DNA of 64,000 nt from Rhizopus arrhizus. Lineage: Eukaryota; Mucoromycota; Mucoromycetes; Mucorales; Rhizopodaceae. A program made the translations under genes and the position numbers. The notes under the pieces are model-generated. The model searched no databases and was not told the DNA's origin. It saw only the letters and a program-made list of their open reading frames with translations. This document shows positions 31,714-43,535 of this stretch, in pieces (position 1 is the first letter of the stretch; every line of letters begins with the position of its first letter). The stretch is from positions 1,364,001 to 1,428,000 of the forward strand of contig JAKZZE010000007.1 of NCBI GenBank assembly GCA_024220505.1. The letters run 5' to 3'.

Positions 31714-32025
31714 TATATACTGACAACATTCTAATCATGTCCAGAATGTGAAAAATTATGATAACAACCGGTTGGGTCGTATTAAAATTCGTCATTCCAA
31801 ACATATGTAAACAAGTAAAAAATGCCGGATGTTTATAATATTCCCTTTAACAATCTCAAATTCCACCAATAATCATTGCCCATATCAGATAATCGACGAA
31901 TAAATGCCCTTTCTAGTGAGGTACAAACAATCAAAGTCTGAGATAGTTTCGTGCAGTATCCATAGACAACCAGCTGTAAAACCGGTATTTTGCAATTCCT
32001 TGCATCAGTTTTTTGACCCACTGTA

Positions 32026-33040
32026 TTTCTATAGATGCCTGAAACAACGTCAACACCAACAAGCTGTCAGTGGCTTACAAGAAGTTGATGGTAACTTGGT
32101 GTCTGAACCAGCCGAATTAGTTGATTGCGCTCAGGCTTTCTATCAAGACCTCTATTCCCCAACTCCTGTCAACCCGGCGGCTTTAGATGACTTGCTTTCT
32201 TCCATTCCCGAGTCTGTTCGCCTTAGTTCCTCGGATCAAACTAGTTTGATGGCTCCTTGGACTGAAGATGAAGTGCTTACATGTGTCTCCCGTACTCCTA
32301 ACCGAAGCAGCCCTGGTGTGGATGGTTTGCCATACGAAATCTTGCGCCTTTTGTTGCAACATCCTTTTTGTCGTCAGCTCTACCTCGATGTCCTCCAGTC
32401 AGCATCATTAGATCGTAAGTATCCCGATACATGGCAACGTTCAGTTGTCATTGTGGAATAGGCGTGTTGTTCTCTCGATTAATAAAATTAACAAATAAAT
32501 CAAATAATCGATGAGTCTCTTGAACCTCTTTATTGAGTAAGGACGAGAGAGAGAGCCTATTCAATACAAACTACGTCTTAGAATATAACAATATGATTTA
32601 GGGTCCGATGTAGTACGGTATAAATTGTGTGGGCTGTTTATCGTACATAGCACGAAGTGCTATATATGATATACAGTCAAATTATTAATTTTAAGAATCT
32701 ATTGAGTGATCTCACACGACATTAAGGAAATTATTAGAGTAAATACGACAGTTATATTGCTGCCTAAAAAAGGTGATCGTACTAGTCTGAAGAACTGGCG
32801 GCCGATCTCCTTGATCTGTGCTGATGCCAAAATTTTCACTCGCCTGCTAGCCACACGGATTAATGGATTCTTGCCAAAATTGATTGAGTCTCACCAAACT
32901 GACTTTTTGCCTAATCGTTTTATCGCTGACAATGGTCTTAGTGCTCGCCTTGTGATGGACATTGCCCAACGCTACAAGGTACCTGGCATCGGTCTTCTAC
33001 TAGGTCAGGAAAAGGCGTACGATCGAGTACACCCGACCTA
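32026..33040 (+). pseudogene. LINE piece 1: start of reverse transcriptase
   Basis: It reads from AFYQDLYSPTP and SSPGVDGLPYEILR to WQRSV, then after LTR-e VILLPKKGD, LKNWRPISLICADAK, FLPNRFIADNG and QEKAYDRVHP. These are the early motifs of non-LTR retrotransposon RT. The 5' side starts at the MarF TA, the 3' side stops at MarB4. Endonuclease and YADD parts are absent. Confidence 0.88.
32446..32750 (-). repeat. Solo LTR-e (about 305 bp) inside the LINE
   Basis: TGTCATTGTGG...AATACGACA interrupts the LINE frame between WQRSV and ILLPKKGD. CAGTT occurs on both sides, but with TG...CA limits only GT is duplicated, so the exact edges are ambiguous. An inverted AATAAAGAGG suggests reverse orientation. 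No second copy in the window. Confidence 0.6.
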
Positions 33041-33147
33041 CAGTAGCGGACAAAACTGGTGCACAAAACGTTTTTTCGGCTTTTAACTACCAGTACTTGC
33101 TCATGTCAGTTGCGATAGCTATGAAACTATACCAGATAGAAGACATA

Positions 33148-34784
33148 CAGTGGGTCAAAAAACTGCACCAACCTAACCTAATTTTTCGGAAATAAGAGCA
33201 TAGGTCTGTCAGTTTTATAGCAAACATTATGAAACTTGAACCAAACAAATTTAATACTATTATGATTTATTGACAAAAATTTCAAAGTCAGAAGCTGAGT
33301 ATACACTTAAAGCGAGCCCAGAAAAAAGCGGAGGTCGGTTGGTGCAGTTTTTTGACTTTCTTAAAATCGAGTGGAGCCACCCTTTTCTGCTAATACTGCT
33401 TGTATTCTGTCGGGCAAATTGTCTATATATTTGATGCATTGTTTCTTAGTAAACGAATTCCATTCATTTTCGGCTCTTTCCCGCAGTTCATGGATGCTGG
33501 TCGCCCTATTATCATACATGCTCAGCTTTAACTTCAAATGATGCCATACATGTTCAACAGGATTAAGATCTGGACTTTGTGATGGTCAATCGTCAATGTA
33601 AACCATGCCCCTATCTTCCATTCATTGCGTTGTGAACTTTGATCGATGTTTACGATCATTGTCGTGCTGAAATACCGATGGTTTCCAATTCAGACCATAG
33701 TACTTCATGGTGTCCTTCAGACTTGTAGCAAGAATTTCTTGGTATAGCTCTGAATTCATGGTACCATCATAGACCTGACATGCGTATCCAGGTCGTGCGC
33801 TGGTTATACAACCCCATAACATGAGACCGCCGCCTCCATGCTTCACAGTAACGTCGATATGGTGGGGCTGTAAACGATCGCATTTTTTCTTCCAATAATA
33901 TTTGCAACCATCTGAGCCCTAAATGTTAATTTTGGTCTCACCAGAAAATATCACACGTCGCCAATCATGTACTGTCCAGTATTGATGCTTTTTTGCCCAT
34001 GTCAATCGAGCCTTCTTATGCTTTTCAGTCAATAATGGCTTCTTCTTTTTGATCTCAGCATAAATTTCAACTGAATGTAAAACATTAATGGCCAATTGAT
34101 ACGACATAGGGTGTCCAAGCTCCTCCAACTTCATTTGAACATCCTTGGCAGTCTTCCAGTAACCCGTGAGTACTTGTCTCTTGATGTATCGACGCGCTGA
34201 TTTTGCCACAATGCTCGATTTATCTCCGCTTTTACGTATTCTATTATGCATCCAGTTATTTGCATACCTATTAACGGTATTTCTATGCACTCAAACTCGT
34301 TTCCCAATGACTGTGGGGTCAACGCTATCTACCAATAGTGGTTTGATACTGTTTTGAACATCGAATGGAACCGTTTTGGGCATTTCTAATGATGGATAGA
34401 CACTGGCGATGTATGATACGTTTGGGTAAAGTAGGAAAGAAAAAAAAAGGAAAATAATTGCGAAAAAGTTTATTTTAAGATCCCCAGTGTGACTACATAC
34501 TCCACAGACTAATTTATATCTGCCGGAATGGCCTCAGTCCGGGCATATAGTGTCAAACCCACTTTTATTTTAAAAGTCAAAAAACTGCACCAACCGACCT
34601 CCGCTTTTTTCTGGGCTCGCTTTAAGTGTATACTCAGCTTCTGACTTTGAAATTTTTGTCAATAAATCATAATAGTATTAAATTTGTTTGGTTCAAGTTT
34701 CATAATGTTTGCTATAAAACTGACAGACCTATGCTCTTATTTCCGAAAAATTAGGTTAGGTTGGTGCAGTTTTTTGACCCACTG
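33148..34784 (-). mobile_element. MarG: 1,637-bp Tc1/mariner element with bipartite ends
   Basis: Outer ends are CAGTGGGTCAAAAAACTGCA and complement; TA at 33146-33147 and 34785-34786. Inner inverted copies of GTCAAAAAACTGCACCAACC lie about 190 bp inside each end. Nested in MarB4. Confidence 0.9.
33364..34383 (-). pseudogene. MarG transposase, several stops, first catalytic Asp lost
   Basis: It starts MPKTVPFDVQNS at 34383. Stops occur after GKRV, after FSGETKINI, after TTQ and before PSQSPDL. The first catalytic motif reads FSGETKIN, with Gly in place of Asp. FQHDNDRKH and SPDLNPVEHVW remain. It ends KGGSTRF. Confidence 0.87.
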
Positions 34785-34902
34785 TATTAAACCTTGCAAC
34801 TTACGCGAAGTTCAATAATTGTATTGCTAAAAAAGAGGGAGTAACAGGTTTTTTATTTATAAGAATACATATTTTTAAAAAAACCATAAAAATAGTTAAA
34901 AC

Positions 34903-35924
34903 CTAAAAATTCGTATAATTGCCTCGTCGTTTGATAACAGCAGCAATTCGCTTTGGCATGCTTTTGTGGTATGGCTGAATATCAGTTTTAGTAAAAGAGT
35001 TCCACTCTTTATCAATTCTTTCCCAAAGATCATCTATACTTTTGGGTCTGGTATCGTATCGAGATAGCTTTGACTTTAACTGCCGCCAAACGTGTTCGAT
35101 GGGATTTAGATTGGGATTTTGTGGCGGCCAATCTTTTAATACCGATATCCCATTATCAGATATCCATTTAGTGGTGTGCCTTGACTTGTGTTTTGGGTCA
35201 TTATCATGCTGAAAGAAGGTATCACGATGTTTCAGACCGTAATATGCTAGGCTTTCTCGGTACGTAGTGGACAAAATATGCATGTAGACTTGTGAGTCCA
35301 TTGCACCATCGTATACTCGACAAGCATATTCTGGTCCTCGAGATGCAATACAGCCCCAAAGCATAATAGAGCCTCCACCGTGCTTCATTATTTGATCAGC
35401 ATGAAAAGATCCCCAAGGTTTCTCGACTTGCTTCCAATAGTAGCGTATACCCTCGGCACCCCAAACATTGATCTTTATTTTATCACTGAAGACCACAGAC
35501 TTCCAGTCCCCCACAGTCCATGATGCTTTGTCACGACACCATTTTATTTGCTTTTTCTGGTTTGTATTGCTGATGAAAGGCTTGTGTGCCTTAATTCCAG
35601 CCTTGAAACCTAGCTTTCGAAGAAGCCTTATGACCGACCGTTTGCTAATATTGTAACCTAAGAATCTCAAAAAGAGCTGAGAATCGGAAGCTGTGCCTAA
35701 GAGGCCTTGTCAAAACTTTAGGCGGATGATTGCACTAGTTATTTTGCTGACTACAAGCGGTCGACCACCACGGTCATGAGTTTTCATGTTCTTTTCTTTC
35801 TTCTTTATCCTCTTTATCGTCCATTTAGAGATTCCCGTTGTTCTAGAAATATTCATTGTCGTGAGACCTGAGCGTATTCCAGATTTCACAGCTTCTTTTT
35901 TGCCGTAGCTAATTTTTTGGGCAT
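34903..35924 (-). pseudogene. MarB4 transposase with one frameshift and one stop
   Basis: An ATG (MPKKLA) at 35924 is followed within about ten codons by a frame change. The frame is then readable (RTTGISKWTIKRIKKKE) to a TGA near 35715, and then open from about 35670 to 34903. Catalytic motifs FSDKIKINVWG, FQHDNDPKH and NPNLNPIEHVW are present with DD35E spacing; the residues after the first Asp (KI instead of ET) are unusual. It is not functional as it stands, but it identifies the family to which the decayed copies belong. Confidence 0.85.
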
Positions 35925-36170
35925 AGAGTGCTGGTACTTTGTCATAATGAATAGGGTAAAAGCAAGAAAGTGAGATTCAATGAGAAATGCAAATTAAGCA
36001 AGGGTTTATATATTTTTTAAAAGCCATCGGAGTGCACTAGTGTATTATGAGATTCTACAGTGAACTACAAAGAAATGGATAAATTCGACAGAAGGATAAA
36101 CAAGTACTACATTTTTGGCGGAAATTGAAATATTCGAAAAATCACTAAAAATGACCTTATGCCTGAGGGA

Positions 36171-36738
36171 TGTTGTAGAACAGCAACAGATTGTAATTGA
36201 CATCGATAAACATAAGTCTTAATACAAGATCATAATTAAATAAAATAAAAGTATAAGTTTATTTAAATAAGATCATACAATCAATTCCAATTAAATATAT
36301 TCCTTTAGGATATGTTTTGTATTAATAAGAGTTCTTTGATAAGAAGAAGTATCAACTAAAATAACAAGATCCAATCCAATATCAGAAATATTGCTAATCT
36401 TTCATATAATTGAAATAACGCGTAAAATAACGTTATTCAAATCAGTGAGGAATTCCCAGAATAAAAGATAATCTATGACAGACATACAAAAGAACAAATG
36501 AAAAGTTTTCATAATCATAATTATAGATGACACTTGCTAAAGTACCTGAATATTAGAAGAACGCTTACAATAGAAGATATCAAGCCACTCACTCAATAAG
36601 ATATAAATACCTACCTTCAATTAGAATAATTTTTACTTTAACTTAAACTGAAATAAAGATCAGTCTCAAAAAGTATCTACACTGTTTCTTTATTCTTGTT
36701 TCCACCTTTTATTTTATTATTTTAACAATTATACAACA
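36171..36738 (+). repeat. Solo LTR-d, copy 2 (568 bp)
   Basis: It starts TGTTGTAGAACAGC and ends ATTATACAACA, the inverse orientation of copy 1 and the same length. Flanks AGGGA and AGGAA agree at four of five positions. TATAAATACC near 36602 and AATAAAG near 36651 are promoter- and poly(A)-like. Nested in MarB4. Confidence 0.88.
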
Positions 36739-36888
36739 AGGAATGCCCGGCATAGTTCCGCTTTACATAGCATAATGTATATTTTAGACTGTCTTTCAGA
36801 TGGTATATGCCACAAAAGTCACAAGCATATAGCGGAGATGCAATGATGATTTTAATTTTTGTGCACCAGTTTTGTCCGCTACTGTATA

Positions 36889-38535
36889 CAGTTGTTGGAA
36901 TAATTGTTCGGATGTTTTGCAATTTTATACTTTTTGCTTTGTATCTCTGCAGTCAGACAGGATAGAGCTACGTACAATACCTCATTAGAAAGCGACAGTT
37001 GTCATGTACAACATATAAAAAGTTAAGGTTATGAGATTACTTCCATATATAGTAAGGTCAAGTTGCGTCAAGCATGTGCATTCGAACAATTTTTCCAACT
37101 GAATCATCTTTTATTTAATATCGTGTATAACCGCCTTTAGCTTTAATGACTGCTCTACAACGAGCTGCCATACTCTTGATATATGCTTGACATTGCTCTT
37201 TAGTAAAAGGGTTTCATTCTTTCTCGATTCTAGACCAGAGATCATGCACTCCTTTAGCCCTACCTTCATACAAACTCAGCCTCAACTTCAAATGGTGCCA
37301 GAGATGCTCTATAGGATTCAAATCAGGACTTTGAGCTGGCCAATTGAAGGTGTGCTCTTCGTTAAACCCATTTTCTTTAAACCAAGCACGAGCAAGCTTC
37401 GATGTGTGCTTAGGATTGTTATCTTGTTAAAAATAGATAGCCTCCTGCTTGTAGCCATAGTAGTTCAGGCTGTCCATCAGTGTAGTTGACAGGATATGAA
37501 CATAATCTGATGCTTTCATAGTACCGTCCTCAATTGTGCAGGCATATCCAGGACCATCCCATGTCATACAACCCCAAAGCATCACACTGCCAGATCCTCC
37601 TTTGACTGTAAGGTCAAGATGATGAGGTTGCAATTTGTCATCAGGTCTTCTCCAAAAGTATTTACAACCATCCGAGCCCCAAACATTAATCTTGGTCTCA
37701 TCAGAAAACACCATACGCCTCCAGTCATCTTCCGTCCAATCTTTGTGAGCTTTAGCCCATTTTAGTCTAGCTTCCATGTGTGATTTTTTGAGGAGAGGCT
37801 TTTTCTTCTTAATTTGGGTACTGAAACCCATGTTGTGAAGCATTTTTACTGTACCAAAGTAGCCTATCTTATAGCCAATACTGTTTAAATATGACCATAC
37901 GCTCTTTGCAGTCTGAAGTGAGCCATTTATAAGCTCTCTCTTCAAGTAATTCTTTGTTGTTGAGCTTATAGTAGTCTTTCTACCAGCATGACCTCGAGTA
38001 CGTTTAGGTGCATACAAGTTCTTGTACTTGCTTAAAGTGGACCTTGATACTCCTGAAACACGTTTCATAATTTTTGAGTATGATAAACCCTTTTTCAACA
38101 ACGACCGGATAATTTCTTGCTTGCTACGAGATAAAGGGTGTACCATGATATAAATAAGTATAGGCTGTACGAGATAGAAGGGAAACACTGCAAAATCCAG
38201 CCTTATTTATATATTTTAAGCTCTTACTAAGAGCAAAAGCGCTATTTCATTATTACGTCATTTTGTAATACTGTATTTGTGACGTCAGAAACGTCAATGA
38301 TATCATCATTATAGAATGCATTGAGTTGGAAAAATTGTTCGAATGCACATGCTTGACGCAACTTGACCTTACTATATATGGAAGTAATCTCATAACCTTA
38401 ACTTTTTATATGTTATACATGACAGCTGTCGCTTTCTAATGAGGTATCGTACGTAGCTCTATCCTGTCTGACTGCAGAGATACAAAGCAAAAAGTATAAA
38501 ATTGCAAAACATCCGAACAATTATTCCAACAACTG
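36889..38535 (-). mobile_element. MarH1: 1,647-bp Tc1/mariner element, left boundary of a large inversion
   Basis: Ends CAGTTGTTGGAATAATTG and complement; TA at 36887-36888 and 38536-38537. Inner inverted copies of the motif lie about 190 bp in (near 37076). MarH2 at 55027-56673 has the same length in the opposite orientation. The left flank is the MarB4 end; the right flank is the Gyp3 5' half. Confidence 0.92.
37115..38146 (-). pseudogene. MarH1 transposase with two stops
   Basis: 344 codons from MVHPLSRSKQEII to KAKGGYTRY. Stops interrupt at YF-stop-QDN (TAA where CAA is expected) and EKE-stop-NPF (TGA where TGG is expected). First catalytic motif FSDETKINVWG and SPDLNPIEHLW are intact; spacing is DD37E. 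Both stops are shared with MarH2. Confidence 0.9.
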
Positions 38536-38537
38536 TA

Positions 38538-41500
38538 TATTGTTGATAACTTGCTTCCGGTAAGGGACCCCAAAAATCGATCGCAACCCGTTGAAATGGG
38601 TGCGAGCCGTTAGTAGATCCTTCATGATATTGCTTGGACTTGTATCCTTTGTTTACTTGACATTCTTTACAGCTTGAGCAATATTTCTTGATGTCTTCTT
38701 CCATGTTTGACCACCATAACTTGTTTTGTAGAATTTTTGCTTTTGTTTTCTTGTAACCAAAATGACCACCAAATGACGAATCATGGTATTGCTTGAGTAT
38801 GTCTTGCACCACCGCCTTGGGAACCACAACGAGTAGATTATTCTTGCTTACATTTTTTGCTTGTGGAATCACCTTATAGACAATACGATTGATTAATGCC
38901 AGTGATGAATGTTTGTGAAGTTCGGATTTCATTTGTTGTATCTTTTCATCATTATCTTGAAGTTGAACCCAGTCGAATGTGTTTACTGCTTGAATACCTG
39001 GAGGTAATGGATGTCTGGATAGCGCATCAGCAGCTTGATTGGTATGACCTGGTACGTATATAACTTGGAAGTCGTATGCCTGTAAGAACATGCACCATCG
39101 CCATATCCTAGCTTGTTTATCTTCTTTAGTGTTTAATACCCATTGTAGACTAGAGTGATCAGTGTATATCAAAAAGAAACCACATTCGAGAAATTGTCGA
39201 AATTTCTTTATGCCAAATACAACAGCTAGACATTCTAGTTCTTGCACCGAGTAGTTCTTTTCCGCTGGAGACAACGAACGGGAAGCAAACGCTAATGGAT
39301 ATGGATGATCGTCGTAACGTTGGCATAATATTACAGCAATACCTGCCTTTGTAGCCGCATCGCAATGTAATTCAAATTTCCTTGTGAAATCAGGTTGTTT
39401 GAGAGTAGGTAACAAACATAAATCTTGTTTGATTTGCTGAAAGGATGCTTCTTGTTTTGGACCCCAGTTATATTCTTGATCTTTCTTTTTAAGTTGACGA
39501 AGAGGTTCAGTTTTCAGTTGATATTGTGAAATAAATCGTTGATAAACACCAGCCATGCCTAAAAACCGTTCCAATTCTTTTATATCTGAGGGTGCAGTGT
39601 ATTGTACTATTGGCTTTATCTTGTCAGGATGACCTTGAATACCTTCAGCAGAAATGAGAAAACCAAGATATTCCACTTGAGACAGAACCCATTGACACTT
39701 TGATAACTTGATAGATAATTTTGCATAACGTAATCTCTCCATTATCAACTTGATATGCTTGATGTGTGTGTTCAAATCAGGCGAGAATATAACAACATCA
39801 TCCAGATAGGCAATAGCTATTGAAAACTTGTATACACCTAAGACATTGTCCATGAGTTGTTGAAAAACCATAGGCGCGTTCTTGAGTCCCATGCTCATAA
39901 CATTAAATATATAGAAACCCGATTTGGTAACTAGAGCAGTCTTTTCGCGATCTTCTTTCTTGATCGGTATTTGATAATATCCTGACGCTAAATCTAGTTT
40001 TGTGAATACCTTTGCTGTACCTAAACTCTGTAATGCTTCATGTATGTTGACAAACGGATATTTGATTGGTGTAGTTATTTTGTTCAGAGATACATAATTT
40101 CCACAAATACGTATAGAACCATCAGGTTTATTAACAGGGCGAACTCTTGAACCCCATTTTGAGAATGCTAATTTAGACATGATTCCATCTTTACACATTT
40201 CTTCCATTCGATCTTGTATAGCTTTTTCTAATTGTGGATGAAAAGTTCGAGGTTTTTCGAATACTGGAGGATGATCGCCTGTATCAATCTCAAATTCTAC
40301 CAAATGAGTGACGTTGGGTTTGTTTGGGTTTGTAGCTACCACGTCTTTGTATTCAGATAAAATGAGATTAGTAATACGTTCTGTATTGCTTTGTGTTTCA
40401 ATAGCTAGAATATCCAGTTTATCCTGTAAAGTTGGAATCACCATCTTCTTTTTGTTCACGCTGATAGTTATGGACTTCTTTCTTGCATCAATGAGACCGT
40501 CTAGAGCCGTTATAGCATCCCAACCAATAATGATCGAATATGTTAATCCATCAATAACGTGAGCCTGTAGCGTAATACCACCGACCGAGAGATATGCAAC
40601 ACCACAAGTATTTTTGATATTGCCATTGACATCTCTGTATTGTACAGCTTCTTCGGGTTTGATAGTTGCTCCGATTTTATCGGCTGTATCTTTACTAATG
40701 CCAGATATTTCTGCTCCCGTATCCCATAATGCAATGAAACGTTTGTCGTTGAGTAACAAGTGAGAACGAGGTAACGTAGTACGCTTTACATTGGCCAAAT
40801 GAGCAATGTTTACTGAAATAGGTGTAACTTTAGGTTTTTGTTGGTAGTCTTCTTCCTCGTCAGTTGAGTTTACTTCCAGATTATTGACGTTGTGTGGATG
40901 GTTTTTACTAAAAGAAAATTTTTTAGTAAAACCTCTGTTGCTTGATTGGTTCTTATATCTTGAGTCATCAGAATTAGATTGTCTGCAGTCTATTGTCCGA
41001 TGTTTTTTGTTGCAGAAATCACAAATAGGATTGCCGTATTTATCGTATGCACGCATCTGGGTTCGCGGTTGGTTCCTATTTGCTCCGTTGTTATTTCTGA
41101 ATGGTTTTTTGAAAGGCTTGCGTTGCATATTATCGATGTCCATTGGAGTTGCTTGTTCTTCGTGGACCACTTCGGGTGCATCCAAAAGCTTTGCTTCATA
41201 TTCCAAACTAATGGCTTGGTTGATAACCTTTCCAACAGTGTCTAAGTTGAGAGCAGTAACCAAAGCTGTGAGAGTTAAACGAGTGTCTCTCTGTTCTAAT
41301 GATTTGATGAAGTATGAAATTTTTGTCTTTTCTGTATACTTCTCTGTGATCAAGCTTAATAAATGTTCCCACTTCGCTGCATGCAACTTGACAGATTCAC
41401 GAGATTGTTGTTTGCAATTTCTTAATTCTTTTAAAAGTCGTTTATTATCATCTTCCTCGGGTAAACCAAAGCGAGATAAAAGAGCTTCTGTCAACATTAT

Positions 41501-41761
41501 CCAGTTGCTTGCGATGTTTGGTGCCAAGGTTGGTATCCACTGTTGAATGATTGTGGGCATGTACCGGGCAAGGTGTATACCACACGAATTCATATTAAAA
41601 ATACCATGAATTTTGGCCTGTTGTTCGAAATTGCGAAGCCATATTCGTAAGCTTGACTTCAATTCATAGTGAGCAATTGGAATTGATTTTGCTCGTTCGT
41701 GTAAAAGATATTCTGCAAAATCTGAACTTGGAGTGTAAGGTGCAGTTGACGAGCCAGACAT
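38538..41761 (-). CDS. Gyp3 Gag-Pol, 5' part
   Basis: A single open frame of about 1,075 element-derived codons; the last residues before the stop belong to MarH1. Gag is about 1-290 with a CCHC knuckle near 245 (CDFCNKKHRTIDC). Protease LWDTGAEIS is near 345, RT AYLDDVVIF near 650, RNase H ends near 930, and the integrase zinc domain (GGHFGYKKT...CKECQ) is at about 990-1035. The first integrase Asp is in VAIDFWGP near 1060. The frame is open upstream of the ATG towards the LTR without another ATG. Confidence 0.92.
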
Positions 41762-42019
41762 AGGTTCTTCAAAGTTGAGAGGTGCTGTATAGTAAGTAGA
41801 TGTTGTGGATAAAGAACTAGTAGACTTTCTTCGTTTGGATAATAAAGTAGCTAGTTCTTCGAAAGATAAAATTCCTTCAAATTCTTCGAAGTATGGATGA
41901 ATGAAATTCGAAAGATAAGTTGGTTGCTGTACTTGTGATACAGATGATCTGCGGTAGCGTTTTGCTTGTGAAACGGATGTAAAATGATTTGACCTCTTAA
42001 TTGTTACAAATGTTTGTAG

Positions 42020-42032
42020 GGTAGCCTCACCA
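42020..42032 (-). promoter_or_regulatory. Gyp3 primer-binding site
   Basis: On the minus strand TGGTGAGGCTACC follows the LTR directly, the classic position and TGG start of a tRNA-complementary site. The primer tRNA is not identified. Confidence 0.7.
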
Positions 42033-42121
42033 TGTACTGAGGAACGCTATGTGACAGTTGATTATAAAAGAAAAAGGCAATTTTATTCAGATTAAGATTC
42101 AGATCATATTTTATCTCAACA
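42033..42121 (-). repeat. Gyp3 5' LTR (89 bp)
   Basis: It is identical, inverted, to 63816-63904. It starts TGTTGAGATAAAAT and ends CTCAGTACA. An LTR this short is unusual for Ty3/gypsy. Confidence 0.9.
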
Positions 42122-42125
42122 CAAC

Positions 42126-42534
42126 TTACATGCTGAGTATAAATTTAAAACTCTGATGTTAATAAATGAGTAGCAGCTCTTTGCGAGGTCACATGGGATC
42201 GAAAAGAGCAAAGATAAAGACGTAGAATGTACGACAAAATGTGAAGAGGGAGAATATAATGACGAGAATGTTGTAATCAAAACTCAAAATAGTCAACTAG
42301 ATGTGCCTATAGAAAATATACGGAAAATCATATTGAAGACTTGATATATTACAGATTTGAGGAAAAGCTATCTGCTGTCACCCCTGCTACAAAGGCAGGA
42401 ATCAACGAAAAAACAGCAAGAAATATGATGATAAAAAGAAGCTGCCTGTGAAAAGTACAACGCGAAGAACAGGACCAAAAACTAAGCTTCATGAAATACA
42501 TACCAAGCACTTGATCAATTACATGGAGAAATAC
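42126..42534 (+). pseudogene. Helix-turn-helix transposase fragment, broken
   Basis: After a TATAAAT motif near 42140 the plus strand reads an acidic stretch (CEEGEYNDENVV) and, in a shifted frame, YYRFEEKLSAVTPATKAGINEKTARNM. This resembles the N-terminal DNA-binding helices of IS630-like DDE transposases, followed by TTRRTGPKTKLHE. It is cut by solo LTR2. Family assignment is tentative. Confidence 0.45.
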
Positions 42535-42876
42535 TGTCATGTTTTGACATGCCAATAAGATACAGTCTTATCATCCTGGACTGAATCTTTACAAATGAGT
42601 TTGAATAAGAATAGATCTTGATAATTATCACTGCCCTAAACAGCCAAGTTTCACTTTCATCTCAACAGTTGATTATTAACATTAGTTTATAAAGCTTTTC
42701 TTATACATGTCAAATCATATCGGCCGTAACTATTTTTTGTCATCTAATCTCAGGTCTTGCTCAACTAATATAAATAGTCTTGAAATCTTTCTTTAATAAA
42801 AGTATTTGACTTTAGAACTATTGATCGGTCTCGTTAATTCTTCTTTGTTCATATTTTTTATACTTAAAACACTTCA
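42535..42876 (+). repeat. Solo LTR2 (Gyp2-type LTR, about 342 bp)
   Basis: It is closely similar to the Gyp2 LTRs (TGTCATGTTTTGACATG...ACACTTCA) with scattered differences. The left flank (AATAC) and the right flank do not match, so it is not a simple solo insertion. Confidence 0.85.
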
Positions 42877-42954
42877 GATTGTTTAGGAAAGGGGAGTTTT
42901 AAGTAAATATAATATAGCAATCAAAGATAAAGAAATACTGTTAGAACTTGGTAT

Positions 42955-43535
42955 TGTTATGTTCTGGTAAAGTAATTTAAAGGTAGCGATAAAAACCAAA
43001 GAATACTTTTTGAGACTGAACTTTATTTAAGACAATCTTAATCGTTAAAAAGAAATCATTACAAAGTCTACTATTTATATTCTTCCATCAGTTGGCGGGT
43101 AAATGAGTTGTTATGAGCGTAGATCCAATAATTGACATGTTTGATTGAAGAATGATCACTGAATCGATTATGAAAATTTTTAATTCGTTGTTTTTATAGA
43201 TCTTATTGTTCTTTAACTGATCTGGGAGAATTGTCCCGTCTTCATTGAGAGGAAAGATATATTTATATGAAATGCCTCCAGTCAGATCAAAGTTGACTAG
43301 GTACCTGATCCATTATTATTCATTTACAGAAATGATGAATAGTAAAGGTCATGACTTATTTATTGTTCATGTTTACTTTATAGAATAAATCTAATTGTGA
43401 TAGTTTTATATAAAAAAGAAGAAGAATATATTTTATTTGATAAAGATTTAAATTATTATCTTTTATCAATTTTAATATACTTCTTTTAGTTGTGATTATT
43501 CAATGTCCGTTATGATCAGACGCTGTTCTACAACA
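42955..43535 (-). repeat. Solo LTR-c, complete copy (581 bp)
   Basis: TGTTATGTTCTGG...TTCTACAACA with GGTAT duplicated on both sides (42950-42954, 43536-43540). It is the inverse of the truncated copy at 18681-19187. Confidence 0.93.

Larger units (their letters stand above)
27099..32023 (-). mobile_element. MarF: Tc1/mariner element containing MarB3 and MarD2
   Basis: Ends CAGTGGGTCAAAAAACTGAT and complement, with TA at 27097-27098 and 32024-32025. Without the two inserted elements it is about 1,639 bp. The left flank is Gyp6 and the right flank is LINE DNA, so the surroundings do not match across the element. Confidence 0.9.
33041..36884 (-). mobile_element. MarB4: Tc1/mariner element containing MarG and solo LTR-d
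   Basis: Ends CAGTAGCGGACAAAACTGG and complement; TA at 33039-33040 and 36885-36886. Without MarG and LTR-d it is about 1,632 bp. It is the best preserved coding copy of the MarB family. Confidence 0.9.
38536..42121 (-). mobile_element. Gyp3, 5' half: Ty3/gypsy retrotransposon split by inversion
   Basis: It contains an 89-bp LTR (42033-42121), primer site, gag, protease, RT, RNase H and the first half of integrase, cut by MarH1. The rest of integrase and the other LTR are on the opposite strand at 56676-63904. The flank CAAC (42122-42125) is the complement of GTTG after the other LTR (63905-63908), so these are the two halves of one insertion. Confidence 0.92.

Noticed and set aside
32446..32750. 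LTR-e as a spliceosomal intron of the LINE
   Set aside because: It interrupts the frame but has no fitting GT-AG pair, and it shows TG...CA ends and an inverted AATAAAG typical of the LTRs here.
40884..41546. A 220-codon plus-strand frame opposite the Gyp3 gag
   Set aside because: Shadow of the minus-strand Gag-Pol frame, with no domain of its own.
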